64,000 nt of DNA from Levilactobacillus huananensis (GCF_003946145.1 NZ_RHOC01000004.1:124001-188000); one strand, 5' to 3'; counted from the stretch's first letter, positions 1 through 10,015 are shown. A program made the numbers and translations. The notes: a model not told the origin generated them from the sequence alone.

Positions 1-137
1 ATGCTTCCTAATCGGCGACGGTTTTAACCGGTGTCTTCCGGTTAGAACACCCAGTGTCTAATTTGAAATAAAAAATAATTATCGCGGAACCGGGCATTAT
101 TAAACAATTGCGAGCGCATACAAAAAGCGCCGAGATA

Positions 138-166
138 TTGACGTTTCGGGCTTATGAGGGTATGTT
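138..166 (+). promoter_or_regulatory. Sigma-A-type promoter of the MFS gene
   Basis: TTGACG and TATGTT are separated by 17 bases, close to the vegetative consensus. The expected transcript start near 173 leaves about 90 bases of leader before the TTG start at 261. Seen by eye, not measured. Confidence 0.55.
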
Positions 167-260
167 AGTGGGGTTAATACTAACGAATAAATCAAATTGG
201 TGGGTGTGACTTTTGGTCAGATCATCAATTAATCTATCCCCATAAAGGAGTTGACTCACT

Positions 261-1499
261 TTGGATGAAGCCGAGAGAGAAAGTGGCCCGTGGCGTCGTA
301 ATCTACGGGTTCTTTGGTTCTGTACGTTTGTTGCCGGCATGGCTTTCAGTGAAATCATGCCATTTTTGTCATTATATATTAGTAGTTTAGGAGACTATAC
401 CAAATCCCAGGTCACCATGTACAGTGGTCTGGTCTACGCCGCCGACTTCTTTGTCAGTGCCATCGCATCGCCCCTCTGGGGAATGGTTGCCGACCGCAAA
501 GGCCGTAAACTCATGTTGCTGCGGGCCTCATTGGGGACGGCCTTTGCTATGGCCTTGATGGGCTTCGCAACCAGCGTCTGGCAATTAGTGGCCTTGCGTG
601 CCCTGCAGGGGGTCTTCGCCGGGTTCATCTCTAACGCGCAGGCACTCGTGGCTTCTCAGACACCGCGGAAACACTCTGGCGCTTCGCTGAGTACCCTGAT
701 GACCGGCGTAACCAGTGGGATGTTGCTGGGGCCCGTAATCGGGGGTATCCTAGCCCAGATCTTCTCCATTCGCCTGACCTTCTTCATCACGGCATTGCTC
801 CTACTATCGACCTTCTTCTTGAGTTGGATCTTTGTGGAAGAAAAGTTCAAGCCGGTCGCACCAGCCACCAACGCCGACGGACGCAAGAGTCATAACCCGT
901 TGGCTGCCTTCCCGAATCCAAAATTAATTTTGGTCCTACTGAGTTCAACGTTAATCGTACAGTTTGGGAACATTTCAATCTCCCCAATCATCAGTCTCTA
1001 TGTGAAGGAACTCATGCATAATGTCGGCCCCATCACCGTGGTTGCCGGAATCATTGCAGCTCTCCCCGGAGTTTCCAATATCTTTGCTTCCCCGCGCCTT
1101 GGGCGTTATGGCGACAAGCATGGTTCCGGGCGGGTCCTCATTTTTGGGTATATCTTTGCCACATTGATGTACCTTCCCCAAGGGTTCGTCACCAGCGTCT
1201 GGATGTTGGGGATCTTGCGCTTCATGATCGGGATCTCCGATGGGGCCTTGTTCCCAGAGATTCAAACACTCCTGACCAAGAACTCCCCCGTCGCGCTGAC
1301 CTCCACCGTCTTTAGTTGGAATCAATCCTTCCAATCGATCGGTAATATGCTGGGGTCTCTGCTAGGTGGCTGGATCGCAGGGGTTTTCAACTATAATGCG
1401 GTCTTCATTTCAACAGCGATGTTGATGCTCATTAACCTTGGCTTGGTCTGGTGGCTGGTTCCGGAAATCCGGAAGCCACAGGCTCAGGTGGCGGATTAG
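261..1499 (+). CDS. MFS multidrug efflux transporter
   Basis: Proton-coupled drug exporter of the major facilitator superfamily, acting in the cytoplasmic membrane. The 412-residue product has about 12 hydrophobic segments and a motif A in the loop after segment 2 (GMVADRKGRK, residues ~74-83), typical of the DHA1 drug/H+ antiporters such as MdtG or NorA. The start is a TTG with AAAGGAG about 10 bases upstream; no ATG fits that ribosome site in frame. It is a single-gene unit between a promoter at 138 and a terminator at 1580. The substrate cannot be read from the sequence. Confidence 0.85.
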   Translation: MDEAERESGPWRRNLRVLWFCTFVAGMAFSEIMPFLSLYISSLGDYTKSQVTMYSGLVYAADFFVSAIASPLWGMVADRKGRKLMLLRASLGTAFAMALMGFATSVWQLVALRALQGVFAGFISNAQALVASQTPRKHSGASLSTLMTGVTSGMLLGPVIGGILAQIFSIRLTFFITALLLLSTFFLSWIFVEEKFKPVAPATNADGRKSHNPLAAFPNPKLILVLLSSTLIVQFGNISISPIISLYVKELMHNVGPITVVAGIIAALPGVSNIFASPRLGRYGDKHGSGRVLIFGYIFATLMYLPQGFVTSVWMLGILRFMIGISDGALFPEIQTLLTKNSPVALTSTVFSWNQSFQSIGNMLGSLLGGWIAGVFNYNAVFISTAMLMLINLGLVWWLVPEIRKPQAQVAD

Positions 1500-1579
1500 T
1501 TACCGGCGTCCTTAACGTAACGGCTGACCAATCAGTGGCAGTTCCAGCTGATTAAGTCGGGTTCAATCGAATACAAAAA

Positions 1580-1613
1580 ACGAGTCTGAGATCGCATCCC
1601 CAGGCTCGTTTTA
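1580..1613. terminator. Bidirectional rho-independent terminator
   Basis: A 9-bp stem (ACGAGTCTG pairing with CAGGCTCGT, one G-U) has an A-run before it and a T-run after it. It lies between the convergent MFS and NAD(P)-binding genes and can serve both. Confidence 0.7.
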
Positions 1614-1698
1614 TATTTCAAATGTATAATACGGCATAAAAAGCAACTGACGCCGCTTACCCCTGCTAGATGGGGCATTGTTCCGCGTACTTTCCTAT

Positions 1699-2160
1699 CT
1701 AACCAGCTAAGCCAGATACCCGTGGCTGAGCACTGGAAACCACCATTGGTAGCCCCAATAGCGCGCGTACACTGCCGAGTCCGGTAACCAGATCGGCTGT
1801 CTGCAGGGCAATCAAGGCCCGTTGGGCGGCACGTAACTCACCCGGGAGTTCGTCAATGTCATCGGTGCGGCTGACCACGACTCGTGACGTCCCCGTGGCT
1901 TGAGCCGCCGTGACAATGGTCTGTGTTACGGCAGCGAGACGAATCGTGGGTACCAGAGCCACAACGGCATCCTGATCCAACATGGCAGCACTCAGACCGC
2001 CCTCGTCAATTAGTTCGCCAGTTAGACCGGTAACGCTGCCGGGTAAGGTCACCTGGCTCGGGGTATAAACGGTCAAATTAACCGAATTCAGGTTGCTTAG
2101 CTGATGAACAAAGGCTTGTCCTGACGAATCTAAAGCGCCGACGATTAAGATATTTTTCAA
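1699..2160 (-). CDS. Short NAD(P)-binding (NmrA/SDR-like) protein, probably truncated
   Basis: Rossmann-type protein. A glycine-rich nucleotide-binding turn lies at the N-terminus (ILIVGALDSSGQAF, residues 4-17), followed by alternating beta/alpha segments. At 153 residues it is much shorter than the usual ~210 of atypical NAD(P)H-binding SDRs, including the 213-residue relative at 42672-43313, and it lacks the C-terminal part that normally closes the substrate site. The start is TTG with GAGAGG about 10 bases upstream. It may be a decayed gene or a minimal version; the reading frame up to the stop is intact. Function is unknown. Confidence 0.6.
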   Translation of the reverse strand: MKNILIVGALDSSGQAFVHQLSNLNSVNLTVYTPSQVTLPGSVTGLTGELIDEGGLSAAMLDQDAVVALVPTIRLAAVTQTIVTAAQATGTSRVVVSRTDDIDELPGELRAAQRALIALQTADLVTGLGSVRALLGLPMVVSSAQPRVSGLAG

Positions 2161-2607
2161 AGGTGATCTTCCTCTCTTTTTACTGATATGACGTATTATA
2201 CGGGGTTACAGTAGGTCGAAGGCAAGCCCTCATTTGAAAAAAATGACGACCACCTCTCACGGTTTTCAAGCCATTCAATTAGGCCATTCTTATCCAACAT
2301 CTGGCCAAATATGTTATGCTTGAATAGATTAAGTCCTTCAATGGCGGCAATTCGGCCATCAACCCCTTGCCATTAAAGGATCACTGGCCATGCAGTCCAT
2401 GTGACTATCAACACCAGCAATAGTCTTCATTTGGAAAAATCATCGGTTTCAGGTAAAATTAGTCAACAACTAAATTCGTTAGTTTCACAATCAAATACGA
2501 CCGGTCTCCAGGTTGCCCGCCGTGCGTGCGCCACCTTGGCACACCGATCGTTATTTCTTTTCCCGAGGATCCCTCGGGCGCAACACCACTATACAGGAGG
2601 TTAATCT
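2161..2607. other. Intergenic region upstream of opuC
   Basis: This 447-base stretch carries the opuC promoter (2431-2459) and, between it and the opuCA ribosome site, a hairpin CCCGAG-gatcc-CTCGGG at 2562-2578. An open frame at 2401-2604 overlaps the promoter, lacks a ribosome site and resembles no protein, so I do not call it a gene. Confidence 0.5.
2431..2459 (+). promoter_or_regulatory. Promoter of the opuC operon
   Basis: TTGGAA and TAAAAT with a 17-base spacer. The transcript would begin near 2466, leaving about 140 bases of leader with the 2562-2578 hairpin before opuCA. No binding site of a known regulator was recognised. Confidence 0.55.
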
Positions 2608-3813
2608 ATGCTACTTTCAATGGAACATTTAAACAAAGAATATCCCAATGGCAAGCTCGCCGTTGACGACTTCAACTTACAAGTCGATCGCGGCGAATTC
2701 ATTTGTTTTATTGGGACGTCTGGTTCCGGAAAGACGACCACCATGCGGATGATCAACCGCATGTTAAATCAAACGTCAGGAACCATTAAAATCAATGGGA
2801 AAGACATTGCTAAAATGGATCCCGTTAAACTACGGCGTTCCATCGGCTACGTCATTCAAAACGTGGGCTTAATGCCTCACATGACGATTCAAGAAAACAT
2901 TGAAATCGTCCCTAAGTTGTTGGGCTGGTCCAAGGAAAAGCGGGCCAAGCAAGCCGTTAAGATGATCGACCTCGCCCAGCTTCCTCAAGAGATGTTAAAC
3001 CGTTACCCCGGTGAACTCTCCGGTGGGCAACAGCAACGAATCGGGGTTGTGCGCGCTTTGGCTGCCGATCAGGATATCATCCTCATGGACGAACCCTTTG
3101 GGGCCTTAGACCCCATCACGCGTGAATCCTTACAGGAACTGGTCAAGCGACTCCAAGAAGACCTGGGGAAGACCTTTATCTTCGTGACTCACGATATGGA
3201 TGAAGCCCTCCATCTTGCCACCCGCGTGGTCATTATGAGCCACGGCAAGCAAGTCCAAGTCGATACGCCGGATAACATCTTGCGGCATCCCGCTAATGAA
3301 TTCGTCACCAACTTAATCGGGGAAGAACGTCTAATCAGAGCGCAACCTAATATTCTCTCCGTCAGTCAAATTATGTTAAAGAACCCCGCGGCAATTACGC
3401 CAGACAAGACGTTAGATGATGCCATTGACCTGATGCATAGCCGCCGTGTCGATACACTGCTGGTCACCAACGCTGACGGCGTGCTCGAAGGCTACGTTGA
3501 TCTGGATGATATCAACCGGATCACGGACGCCACGACCCCTGTCAGTCGCTTTACCAATCGCGAGGTCTTCTATGTCCAGGCCAGTTCACTGATTGGCGAT
3601 ACGGTTGACCGAATTCTGAAACAGGGGGTTAAAAACGTTCCCGTTGTCGATGCCAAGAAGCACTTAGTTGGTATCGTCACGCGGACGGCCTTAGTCGACA
3701 TCGTTTACGATGCCCTGCGTGGGGCACCGGCAACTGATGAAGAACCAGCCTCACCAATCAATGCCGACATCCACGCCGCCGCAACTCATGAAGGGGGCGA
3801 ATCATCACAATGA
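2608..3813 (+). CDS. opuCA: Compatible-solute ABC transporter ATP-binding subunit (OpuCA-type)
   Basis: ATPase that drives osmoprotectant uptake (glycine betaine, carnitine or choline). The N-terminal ~240 residues are an ABC domain with Walker [10 protein letters not shown] (residues ~36-44), signature LSGGQQQR (~136-143), Walker [10 protein letters not shown] and the switch His in FVTHD. The C-terminal part holds a tandem CBS pair (~residues 255-375), which in OpuA/OpuC systems senses ionic strength or nucleotides. Its last codons overlap opuCB by 4 bases. The start is preceded by CAGGAGG. It is first in a four-gene operon in the usual order ATPase, permease, binding protein, permease. Confidence 0.93.
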   Translation: MLLSMEHLNKEYPNGKLAVDDFNLQVDRGEFICFIGTSGSGKTTTMRMINRMLNQTSGTIKINGKDIAKMDPVKLRRSIGYVIQNVGLMPHMTIQENIEIVPKLLGWSKEKRAKQAVKMIDLAQLPQEMLNRYPGELSGGQQQRIGVVRALAADQDIILMDEPFGALDPITRESLQELVKRLQEDLGKTFIFVTHDMDEALHLATRVVIMSHGKQVQVDTPDNILRHPANEFVTNLIGEERLIRAQPNILSVSQIMLKNPAAITPDKTLDDAIDLMHSRRVDTLLVTNADGVLEGYVDLDDINRITDATTPVSRFTNREVFYVQASSLIGDTVDRILKQGVKNVPVVDAKKHLVGIVTRTALVDIVYDALRGAPATDEEPASPINADIHAAATHEGGESSQ

Positions 3814-4436
3814 TTCACTTTCTGCAAACTTATGGCATGCAATTAATAAGTAAGACCGGTCAACATCTCTACATCTCAGCCGCTGCACTGGGGCTGGGGA
3901 TCATTGTGGCGGTTCCGTTGGGAATTCTGCTTACGCGGATGAAACACGGGGCTAACGCTGTGATTACCCTGGCCGGGGTGCTGCAAACCATCCCCGCCAT
4001 GGCGCTGTTAGCCATGATGATTCCCATCTTTGGGATTGGCTCTACACCCGCGATTGTCGCCCTGTTTATCTATTCTTTACTTCCCATCTTGCGAAATACG
4101 TATCTCGGTATGGAAGGGGTCTCCCCTGCCGTCCGTGATGCCGCTAAAGGAATGGGAATGACCTGGTGGCAATCGATGGTACGCGCCGAGATTCCATTGG
4201 CCGCTCCCGTTATCATGTCCGGCATTCGGCTCTCTGCCACTTACGTGATTGCGTGGGCCACGCTGGCTTCCTACATTGGTGCCGGTGGCCTAGGTGACTT
4301 TATTTTTAACGGGTTAAATCTATATCGTTCCGACCTTATCTTAGGTGGATCAATCCCCGTTATCATCCTGGCACTGGTAGTCGACTACCTCTTAGGTAGA
4401 CTGGAAGCAACCGTTACCCCACGAGAATTACGATAG
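3810..4436 (+). CDS. opuCB: Compatible-solute ABC transporter permease (OpuCB-type)
   Basis: Membrane subunit of the OpuC importer, 208 residues with five to six hydrophobic segments. The cytoplasmic EAA-like loop ([13 protein letters not shown], residues ~110-122) contacts the ATPase. The ATG overlaps the end of opuCA, indicating translational coupling. Together with the permease at 5379 it would form the heterodimeric channel. Confidence 0.92.
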   Translation: MIHFLQTYGMQLISKTGQHLYISAAALGLGIIVAVPLGILLTRMKHGANAVITLAGVLQTIPAMALLAMMIPIFGIGSTPAIVALFIYSLLPILRNTYLGMEGVSPAVRDAAKGMGMTWWQSMVRAEIPLAAPVIMSGIRLSATYVIAWATLASYIGAGGLGDFIFNGLNLYRSDLILGGSIPVIILALVVDYLLGRLEATVTPRELR

Positions 4437-4446
4437 GAGGTCCGTC

Positions 4447-5376
4447 ATGCGAAAACATTTACGTCGATGGCTAGCCGGACTTCTGTTAGTCATTTTAATC
4501 ATCCCAATGAGTGGCTGTAGCCTGCCCGGGTTAGCGGGTTCCGGTGACAATACCGTTCGGATTGCCGCGCAGAACACGACCGAGCAACAAATCATGGCTT
4601 ACATGATTCAGGGCATGATTAACCACTACACCGATTTAGATTCAACCATTATCAACAACCTCGGATCTGGAAATGTCAGCTTTAATGCCCTCAAAAATGG
4701 CAATGCCGACATCTCCTCCATCCGGTTCTACGGAACCGACTTGACCACCATCTTGAACGAAAAGTTCGAGCGGGATCCATCGACCGTGAAGTCGACGGTC
4801 ACGAAGGCCTTCGAAGATCGTTATCAGATGACCTACTTTGAGTCCTATGGTTTCGCCGATACCTATGCCTGGATGGTCAAGCAGAGTTACGCCAAGAAAC
4901 ACCACCTGGAAACGGTCAGTGATTTGAAAAAGCTGGCGCCAACGATGAAGGTCGGCATTGACCAAATCTGGCAAAACCGTCCCGGTGACGGTTACCCGGC
5001 TTTCCAAAAAGACTACGGGTTTAGCTTCGGGACTGTTTATCCCATGCAACTTGGGTTACTCTACGATGCCCTGGCTTCCGATAAGATGGACGCCGTGCTG
5101 GGTTACTCCACCGACGGTCGGGTCGGCAGCTACAATCTTAAGCTGTTAAAGGATAACAAGGACTTCTTCCCACCATATGATGGAAGTCCGGTTGCCACTG
5201 ATGCCATCTTAAAGAAACATCCCGAGCTCAAACCGGTTATCAACCGCATGGTTGGCAAGATCTCACTGAAGACCATGCAGCAACTGAACTACCAGGTCGA
5301 CGATCAACTCGAAGAACCACAGACCGTGGCCAAAAACTATCTGAAACAACACCACTACTTTGAAGGGGGGAACTAG
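4447..5376 (+). CDS. opuCC: Osmoprotectant-binding lipoprotein (OpuCC-type)
   Basis: Extracytoplasmic solute receptor of the OpuC system. The product has a basic N-terminus, a hydrophobic core and a lipobox ending SGC (Cys ~24), so it should be diacylated and tethered to the membrane. The rest (about 285 residues) matches the OpuAC-type type II periplasmic-binding fold, with the recognisable stretch GSGNVSFNALKNGNADI. AGGAGG precedes the ATG. The exact ligand (betaine, carnitine or choline) cannot be assigned from sequence alone. Confidence 0.92.
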   Translation: MRKHLRRWLAGLLLVILIIPMSGCSLPGLAGSGDNTVRIAAQNTTEQQIMAYMIQGMINHYTDLDSTIINNLGSGNVSFNALKNGNADISSIRFYGTDLTTILNEKFERDPSTVKSTVTKAFEDRYQMTYFESYGFADTYAWMVKQSYAKKHHLETVSDLKKLAPTMKVGIDQIWQNRPGDGYPAFQKDYGFSFGTVYPMQLGLLYDALASDKMDAVLGYSTDGRVGSYNLKLLKDNKDFFPPYDGSPVATDAILKKHPELKPVINRMVGKISLKTMQQLNYQVDDQLEEPQTVAKNYLKQHHYFEGGN

Positions 5377-5378
5377 GC

Positions 5379-6041
5379 ATGAAAGACATGGGATTATTCA
5401 GTCAGTTAATTTACTATTTTTCACATAATGGCATGTACGTCCTCAATCAATTCAACCTGACGTTCCTCGTTTCAATCTATGGGGTCTTGTTTGGGGCCAT
5501 CGTCGGAATTCCGATTGGGATCTGGATCTCACAAAACCGGAAGCTCTCGCCAATTATTATTGGGATTGCCAACGTGATCCAAACCATTCCATCCTTGGCG
5601 ATGCTGTCAATCTTAATGTTAGGCCTGGGACTCGGACAAAATACTGTGATTGCCACGGTCTTCTTATACTCCTTGTTGCCAATCATCAAGAACACTTATA
5701 CGGGGATGCTGAGCGTCGACCCTGACGTCTTGGATGCCGGTAAGGGGATGGGAATGACGCGTTTTCAAGTCATGAAAACTATTCGAATTCCCCTGTCGCT
5801 TTCCGTCATCATTGCCGGTATTCGGAATGCTCTGGTACTGGGCATCGGGATTACCGTGATCGGATCCTTCATTGGTTCTGGTGGTCTGGGCGATATCATC
5901 GTCCGAGGAACCAACGCCACCAATGGTGGGGCCATTATCCTAGCTGGTGCTTTACCGACGGCCTTAATGGCGATCATCACCGATCTGGTCTTATCCTTCA
6001 TTGAGAAGCGCTTAACACCAAAGACTTCGTCAGAAAATTAG
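5379..6041 (+). CDS. opuCD: Compatible-solute ABC transporter permease (OpuCD-type)
   Basis: Second membrane subunit, 220 residues, homologous to opuCB in the segment DAGKGMGMTRFQVMKTIRIP (EAA-like loop). It starts 2 bases after the opuCC stop, with AAGGGGGG as ribosome site. It is the last gene of the operon and is followed by a strong terminator at 6120. Confidence 0.92.
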   Translation: MKDMGLFSQLIYYFSHNGMYVLNQFNLTFLVSIYGVLFGAIVGIPIGIWISQNRKLSPIIIGIANVIQTIPSLAMLSILMLGLGLGQNTVIATVFLYSLLPIIKNTYTGMLSVDPDVLDAGKGMGMTRFQVMKTIRIPLSLSVIIAGIRNALVLGIGITVIGSFIGSGGLGDIIVRGTNATNGGAIILAGALPTALMAIITDLVLSFIEKRLTPKTSSEN

Positions 6042-6119
6042 GCGCTATTACTCGGTTCCTAAACTCCTGATTTTCAAGTCAACGTTGCCATTAGGCACTT
6101 TCAATCAACAAATCTAAAT

Positions 6120-6151
6120 AAGGGTCGAGACGTCTGGTCTCGACCCTTTTC
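6120..6151 (+). terminator. Terminator of the opuC operon
   Basis: A perfect 12-bp stem (AAGGGTCGAGAC / GTCTCGACCCTT) with a 5-base loop and a T-run. Confidence 0.85.
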
Positions 6152-6316
6152 TAGTGACTTTAATCTGAAAAGACGGTCCTCAGTCCTTACTTCCGGCAAA
6201 CCGAAGGCTTTCCGAAAACCCCGCCGTATCAATCCTGTTCATTGCGTGGGCGCAAGGCTTAGAGTCAGGTCAACGGGACCAGAGTGAAGGTGTGCCCGCC
6301 TCATAACAGAGATATT

Positions 6317-6325
6317 TGGTATACT
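6317..6325 (+). promoter_or_regulatory. Extended -10 promoter
   Basis: TGGTATACT fits the TGnTATAAT extended -10 element; no good -35 is visible. Because it lies inside a longer open frame, it argues for the GTG start at 6359 of the next gene. Confidence 0.5.
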
Positions 6326-6358
6326 ATAAACAAAATCTACGAAAGCGAGGTCTTCCTC

Positions 6359-7690
6359 GTGACACGATCTAAACAAGCCGGGATGGATTTTTCGGTAGGG
6401 ACCCTTAACTTTTTGGCCAACGTTGGCATCATCTTACCTTACATTCTCATTTTGGCCCGCTTCCAACGAACACAGAGTACCACCTACCTGATCGCCTTAG
6501 TGGCCTTCTACGTCTCCCGGGCTGCCAGTATTTTTTACACCAAACGACTGCACTTGCGCGCATCCACCTACCTCATTTTGAGCCTGACGCTGGGCGCTGC
6601 CGGAAGTCTAATCTTTGCCATCGCTGCTCCACATCTAGGCTGGCTGATCATTGGTAGTCTCCTGTGGGGGTACAGTGCGGCGACTATCTGGCCGTATTTT
6701 CTTACGGTAAAATTACACCTGACAAACCTAACTAATTTTAAAATGAAACGCATCTATTGGCTAATCTTCGCCGGCCTTGGGATCATTGTCGCCATCGACA
6801 TCGTGACCAAGTTTAATTACACGTTGACCTTTGCCTTGTTGGGTCTGCTCTATCTGATCGCTATCCCCGGTGGCTTGCTCCTTCAAAAGGTGACTCGTGG
6901 TCTCTATGACGACCGGCCTTGGCAGATTAAGCCGCTCAAGCAGGGCTGGCGTTGGGTCCTATCTCTGATCTTCTTTGCCGTCATGGCGGTTCTAACCACC
7001 TTGCGGAAAGCCACCGTCTACTTGCCAATCTGGCTAACGTTAACAATTATTGGGGTCGCTCTAATCATCTTACTCGTGGAGCTTCATTTTGACTGGCACC
7101 TCTTGCCCCAATACAAGTTTCGCCTCTTGAGCCGCGGATTCTTGGTGAGTCTGGTGCTCCTCTTCAATGGCTTTTTCGCCTACTTTTACCTGGGAAAGAC
7201 TGGGATGTACGTCGTCTTTGCCATCTATTTATTGGGACTTGAGACCGGCTATCCACTATTTCATCGACTGGGTCGGGGAGAAGACAACCGATCACGAGAT
7301 CTCAGCCTGATTGGCGTCGTCGTGGGTCAGGTACTCTTACTAATCCCCTGGATTGGCTCATATTTGCTGGGTATGCTCCTTATTGCCCTCTACGTGGGTT
7401 ACGACAACCCCACCATTAATGCCACCCTCTATGGCCTTGATACGGTCGATAGCGACACTGCGATGATTCACAAGTATCGCTTCTCAACCTACGGCGGTCT
7501 TCTTTGCCAACTCGGAATTTTTGGCCTACTGGTGATACTAAGTGCGATCACCCATCGACCACTGTTAGCCTTCTTCAACCCGCAGTCGGCGGGACACTTT
7601 GCCCTATATTTTTACGGACTGAATTATCCACTCGTCATTATTTCGCTGTTACTCACCTCGGGAACGATCTGGGTTCGTCCACGAGATTAA
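6359..7690 (+). CDS. Polytopic membrane protein, MFS-like, unknown substrate
   Basis: About 443 residues, almost entirely hydrophobic, with roughly 12 membrane segments and short loops, which resembles a major facilitator fold, though I see no clear motif A. The frame is open from 6284, but the extended -10 at 6317-6325 makes an upstream start unlikely. I prefer the GTG at 6359, 8 bases after AAGCGAGG. Aromatic and basic residues cluster in the central loop (YDDRPWQIKPLKQGWRW). No neighbour suggests a substrate. A transporter role is inferred from topology only. Confidence 0.7.
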   Translation: MTRSKQAGMDFSVGTLNFLANVGIILPYILILARFQRTQSTTYLIALVAFYVSRAASIFYTKRLHLRASTYLILSLTLGAAGSLIFAIAAPHLGWLIIGSLLWGYSAATIWPYFLTVKLHLTNLTNFKMKRIYWLIFAGLGIIVAIDIVTKFNYTLTFALLGLLYLIAIPGGLLLQKVTRGLYDDRPWQIKPLKQGWRWVLSLIFFAVMAVLTTLRKATVYLPIWLTLTIIGVALIILLVELHFDWHLLPQYKFRLLSRGFLVSLVLLFNGFFAYFYLGKTGMYVVFAIYLLGLETGYPLFHRLGRGEDNRSRDLSLIGVVVGQVLLLIPWIGSYLLGMLLIALYVGYDNPTINATLYGLDTVDSDTAMIHKYRFSTYGGLLCQLGIFGLLVILSAITHRPLLAFFNPQSAGHFALYFYGLNYPLVIISLLLTSGTIWVRPRD

Positions 7691-7822
7691 GCCGCTTGAA
7701 CCTAATGTCGCGGTGCGACCGTGAAATAAGTCATTAACCACCCCCTAACAATGATTTTGCGCTAAACTAGATCATACAAAATGTCACCTATAATCAGACA
7801 AAACCATCAGGAGGTTATCACC

Positions 7823-8215
7823 ATGCCATTGATGCGTATCGATATGTACCGTGGCCGTAGCAAGGCCGAGATTAAGAACATCTTAGACATCTCGTATCAG
7901 GTTGCCACAGAAGAACTACACCTCTTACCACGTGACCGGTACCAGATCGTCACCCAACATGACCCCGAGGAAATGATCATGTTGGACGTTGGCTTAGGAT
8001 TCGATCGGACCGACAAGATGCTGGTCTTTAGCCTAACCTCCAGTCCTCGTAAGGACGCTGACAAGGCCCGATTTTACGCTCGGTTAGTCAAGGAACTGGC
8101 TGCCCATGCCAATGTGGCACCATCAGATGTCCTGATTAACATCACCAGTAACACAAAAGCAGACTGGAGCTTTGGCAATGGTGAAGCCCAGTTTATGAAT
8201 GGTAAATTAGCGTAA
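7823..8215 (+). CDS. Tautomerase family protein (Tautomerase_2 type)
   Basis: Small enzyme of the 4-oxalocrotonate tautomerase/MIF superfamily. The chosen ATG at 7823, with AGGAGG upstream, gives a protein beginning Met-Pro, so that Met removal exposes the N-terminal Pro that acts as general base in this superfamily; a longer in-frame start at 7781 would bury it. Length 130 residues fits the PF14552-like group found in lactobacilli. The physiological substrate is unknown. The gene stands alone with its own terminator at 8231. Confidence 0.85.
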   Translation: MPLMRIDMYRGRSKAEIKNILDISYQVATEELHLLPRDRYQIVTQHDPEEMIMLDVGLGFDRTDKMLVFSLTSSPRKDADKARFYARLVKELAAHANVAPSDVLINITSNTKADWSFGNGEAQFMNGKLA

Positions 8216-8230
8216 ACTACTATTACTCGA

Positions 8231-8264
8231 AAGGCCGTCACAGCAATTGCTGTGGCGGTCTTTT
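8231..8264 (+). terminator. Terminator after the tautomerase gene
   Basis: A 12-bp stem with G-U pairs (GGCCGTCACAGC / GCTGTGGCGGTC), loop AATT, followed by TTTT. Confidence 0.75.
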
Positions 8265-8287
8265 GATCTGGATAAATCCAGACGCAT

Positions 8288-8320
8288 AAAAAGAGCACAA
8301 GTCATTTCTGAATTGTGCTC
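8288..8320 (-). terminator. Terminator of the csc-type surface operon
   Basis: On the minus strand GAGCACAA pairs with TTGTGCTC across a 12-base loop and is followed by five Ts. It lies just past the stop of the large WxL gene. Confidence 0.8.
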
Positions 8321-8358
8321 CCATCATTTCATTATCCAAATTAATAACCCAACAAAAT

Positions 8359-10011
8359 TTAATTGACAGGAACGTCCGTCAGAGACCACGTGATGGTCCC
8401 AGAATAACTGGTCGCATTCCCCGCTGCATAGATGTTAGGATTGGCATCCAAGTAGACCCCAGCCGGTGCGGAATTGCCACTATAAGACTTGCCGTCTTGA
8501 TTCCAGTCCTTGGCGATATCCGTCGAGTTACTGTCACGCTTGCCTGAAGCCACAGAAACCGCACTCCCGCTATCTAGCCGCGTCTTAGTTCCATTACCAT
8601 CCTCATAGACAATATGCCCGCTGAGTGGCCGATGACTACTATCGGTAGACGTCATCGTTGTTGCATTAGCCGTAACATACCAGGCTGACCCCAGCTCACG
8701 CGTATCAGAAATGTTAATCTGGTAGTCTCCGGGAGCATAGAGCGTCGATTGGCCAGGAACGGCTAATGATGCCCCATTCCCAAAGACCATGTCAGTCATG
8801 TCACCGAATTCCAACTTCCCAGCACCGCGAGTCACAGAAATTGTGGCTGGCGTGGTTGACGCATTGCCATCGCTATCGGTCACATTCATCGTCACGTCTT
8901 GGGTCCCACCGGTAACGGTTGCCTTGAGTTGGTCACTATCGGTCGTGTCGAAGGCCAAGGTCGATGGCGTCGTCCCATCTGGCTTGGTAGCCGTCATACC
9001 GGTTTGTGAGGCAATCCAGCTCGCAATATCCGTAGAAGACTTGCCTGCAATGTGGGCATCCCAATCATCTGGCGAGATGGTTAGAGAAGGCGTACTGGAG
9101 GTGATCGTCAGTGGCACTGTATTGGTAACCGTAGCAGAAGCACTCTTGGTATCCCCAAATTCATTGTACTCGGTAGCCGTAATACTGCTGCCTGCGTGCA
9201 AAGACTTTAACGTATTCGTGCCTAAGTCGAAGGTAAATTTACCACTGGAATCAGCCTGCGTCGTATAGTCACCATCGATACCCGTTAACTTAACCATTAA
9301 GTTCGGTTGTGCCGAACCAGTTACGGTATGTGCACTAGACGCAACCGTTCCGCCACCATCAATTGTGATATCCCCCATATTCTTGATCACATCGGGATCG
9401 GAATTCAATTGAACCGTGTAGTACATGGCCGTGCCAGATGCTAAATATTGTTCATAGTAGCCATATGAAAACCCAATATTGAGGGGCAAATTAATCGTAT
9501 TTCCAAGATCCTTAAGATCGACATCTAACTCAGTCCAACCACTTGGAATCTTCGTGACTGATTTTTGCTGGCCAGTGGTCCAACTGCTAACTGAATTTTT
9601 AACCAATGACACAGCCTTACCATTCGATGTATAACTCACATCTGGATAGACCGAGGTAAAGTATCCCTCTTTGATTGTCATAGGATTTCCATTTGAAGCT
9701 AACGCAAAGTGAACGAAAAACTTGGTTGTTGCAGTGGTAATTCGACCATTTTTAACGCCGTTAGCATAAACCCCACTTGACTGATTGGGATAGTTTTGTA
9801 CCCCGTAATAATCTCCATTAGAACTTCCTGAGACAAGGTTAGCCGCGTCTCGCTGGGAGTTAAAAGAATTCCCTGAAAGTAACGTTGCGTCCGCATCGAC
9901 ACCCGTCGGATTAGACCCAGCAGCATGAGCTGAAGTTACCATAACTGCAGAGCCCACACTCACAAAAGTCAGTAATAAACTAAGCTGTAACAACAACTTC
10001 TTCAGTCTCAT
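8359..10011 (-). CDS. Large WxL-domain surface protein (CscC-like)
   Basis: Secreted protein held non-covalently on the cell wall. The start used here gives MRLKK with AAAGGGGG upstream and a signal peptide cut after HAA. The C-terminal ~170 residues form the WxL domain: a first motif WYV (with Tyr in the middle) follows a DTRELGS segment and a second, WSL, sits a few residues before the stop. The ~350-residue middle, with repeated Thr/Ser/Asp-rich stretches, resembles beta-sandwich domains of CscC-type proteins. It begins 4 bases downstream of the LPQTNE gene, so the two are cotranscribed. Confidence 0.85.
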   Translation of the reverse strand: MRLKKLLLQLSLLLTFVSVGSAVMVTSAHAAGSNPTGVDADATLLSGNSFNSQRDAANLVSGSSNGDYYGVQNYPNQSSGVYANGVKNGRITTATTKFFVHFALASNGNPMTIKEGYFTSVYPDVSYTSNGKAVSLVKNSVSSWTTGQQKSVTKIPSGWTELDVDLKDLGNTINLPLNIGFSYGYYEQYLASGTAMYYTVQLNSDPDVIKNMGDITIDGGGTVASSAHTVTGSAQPNLMVKLTGIDGDYTTQADSSGKFTFDLGTNTLKSLHAGSSITATEYNEFGDTKSASATVTNTVPLTITSSTPSLTISPDDWDAHIAGKSSTDIASWIASQTGMTATKPDGTTPSTLAFDTTDSDQLKATVTGGTQDVTMNVTDSDGNASTTPATISVTRGAGKLEFGDMTDMVFGNGASLAVPGQSTLYAPGDYQINISDTRELGSAWYVTANATTMTSTDSSHRPLSGHIVYEDGNGTKTRLDSGSAVSVASGKRDSNSTDIAKDWNQDGKSYSGNSAPAGVYLDANPNIYAAGNATSYSGTITWSLTDVPVN

Positions 10012-10015
10012 CCTG

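Noticed and set aside
2401-2604. 67-codon frame upstream of opuCA
   Set aside because: It overlaps a good promoter, has no ribosome site, and its translation has no protein-like pattern.
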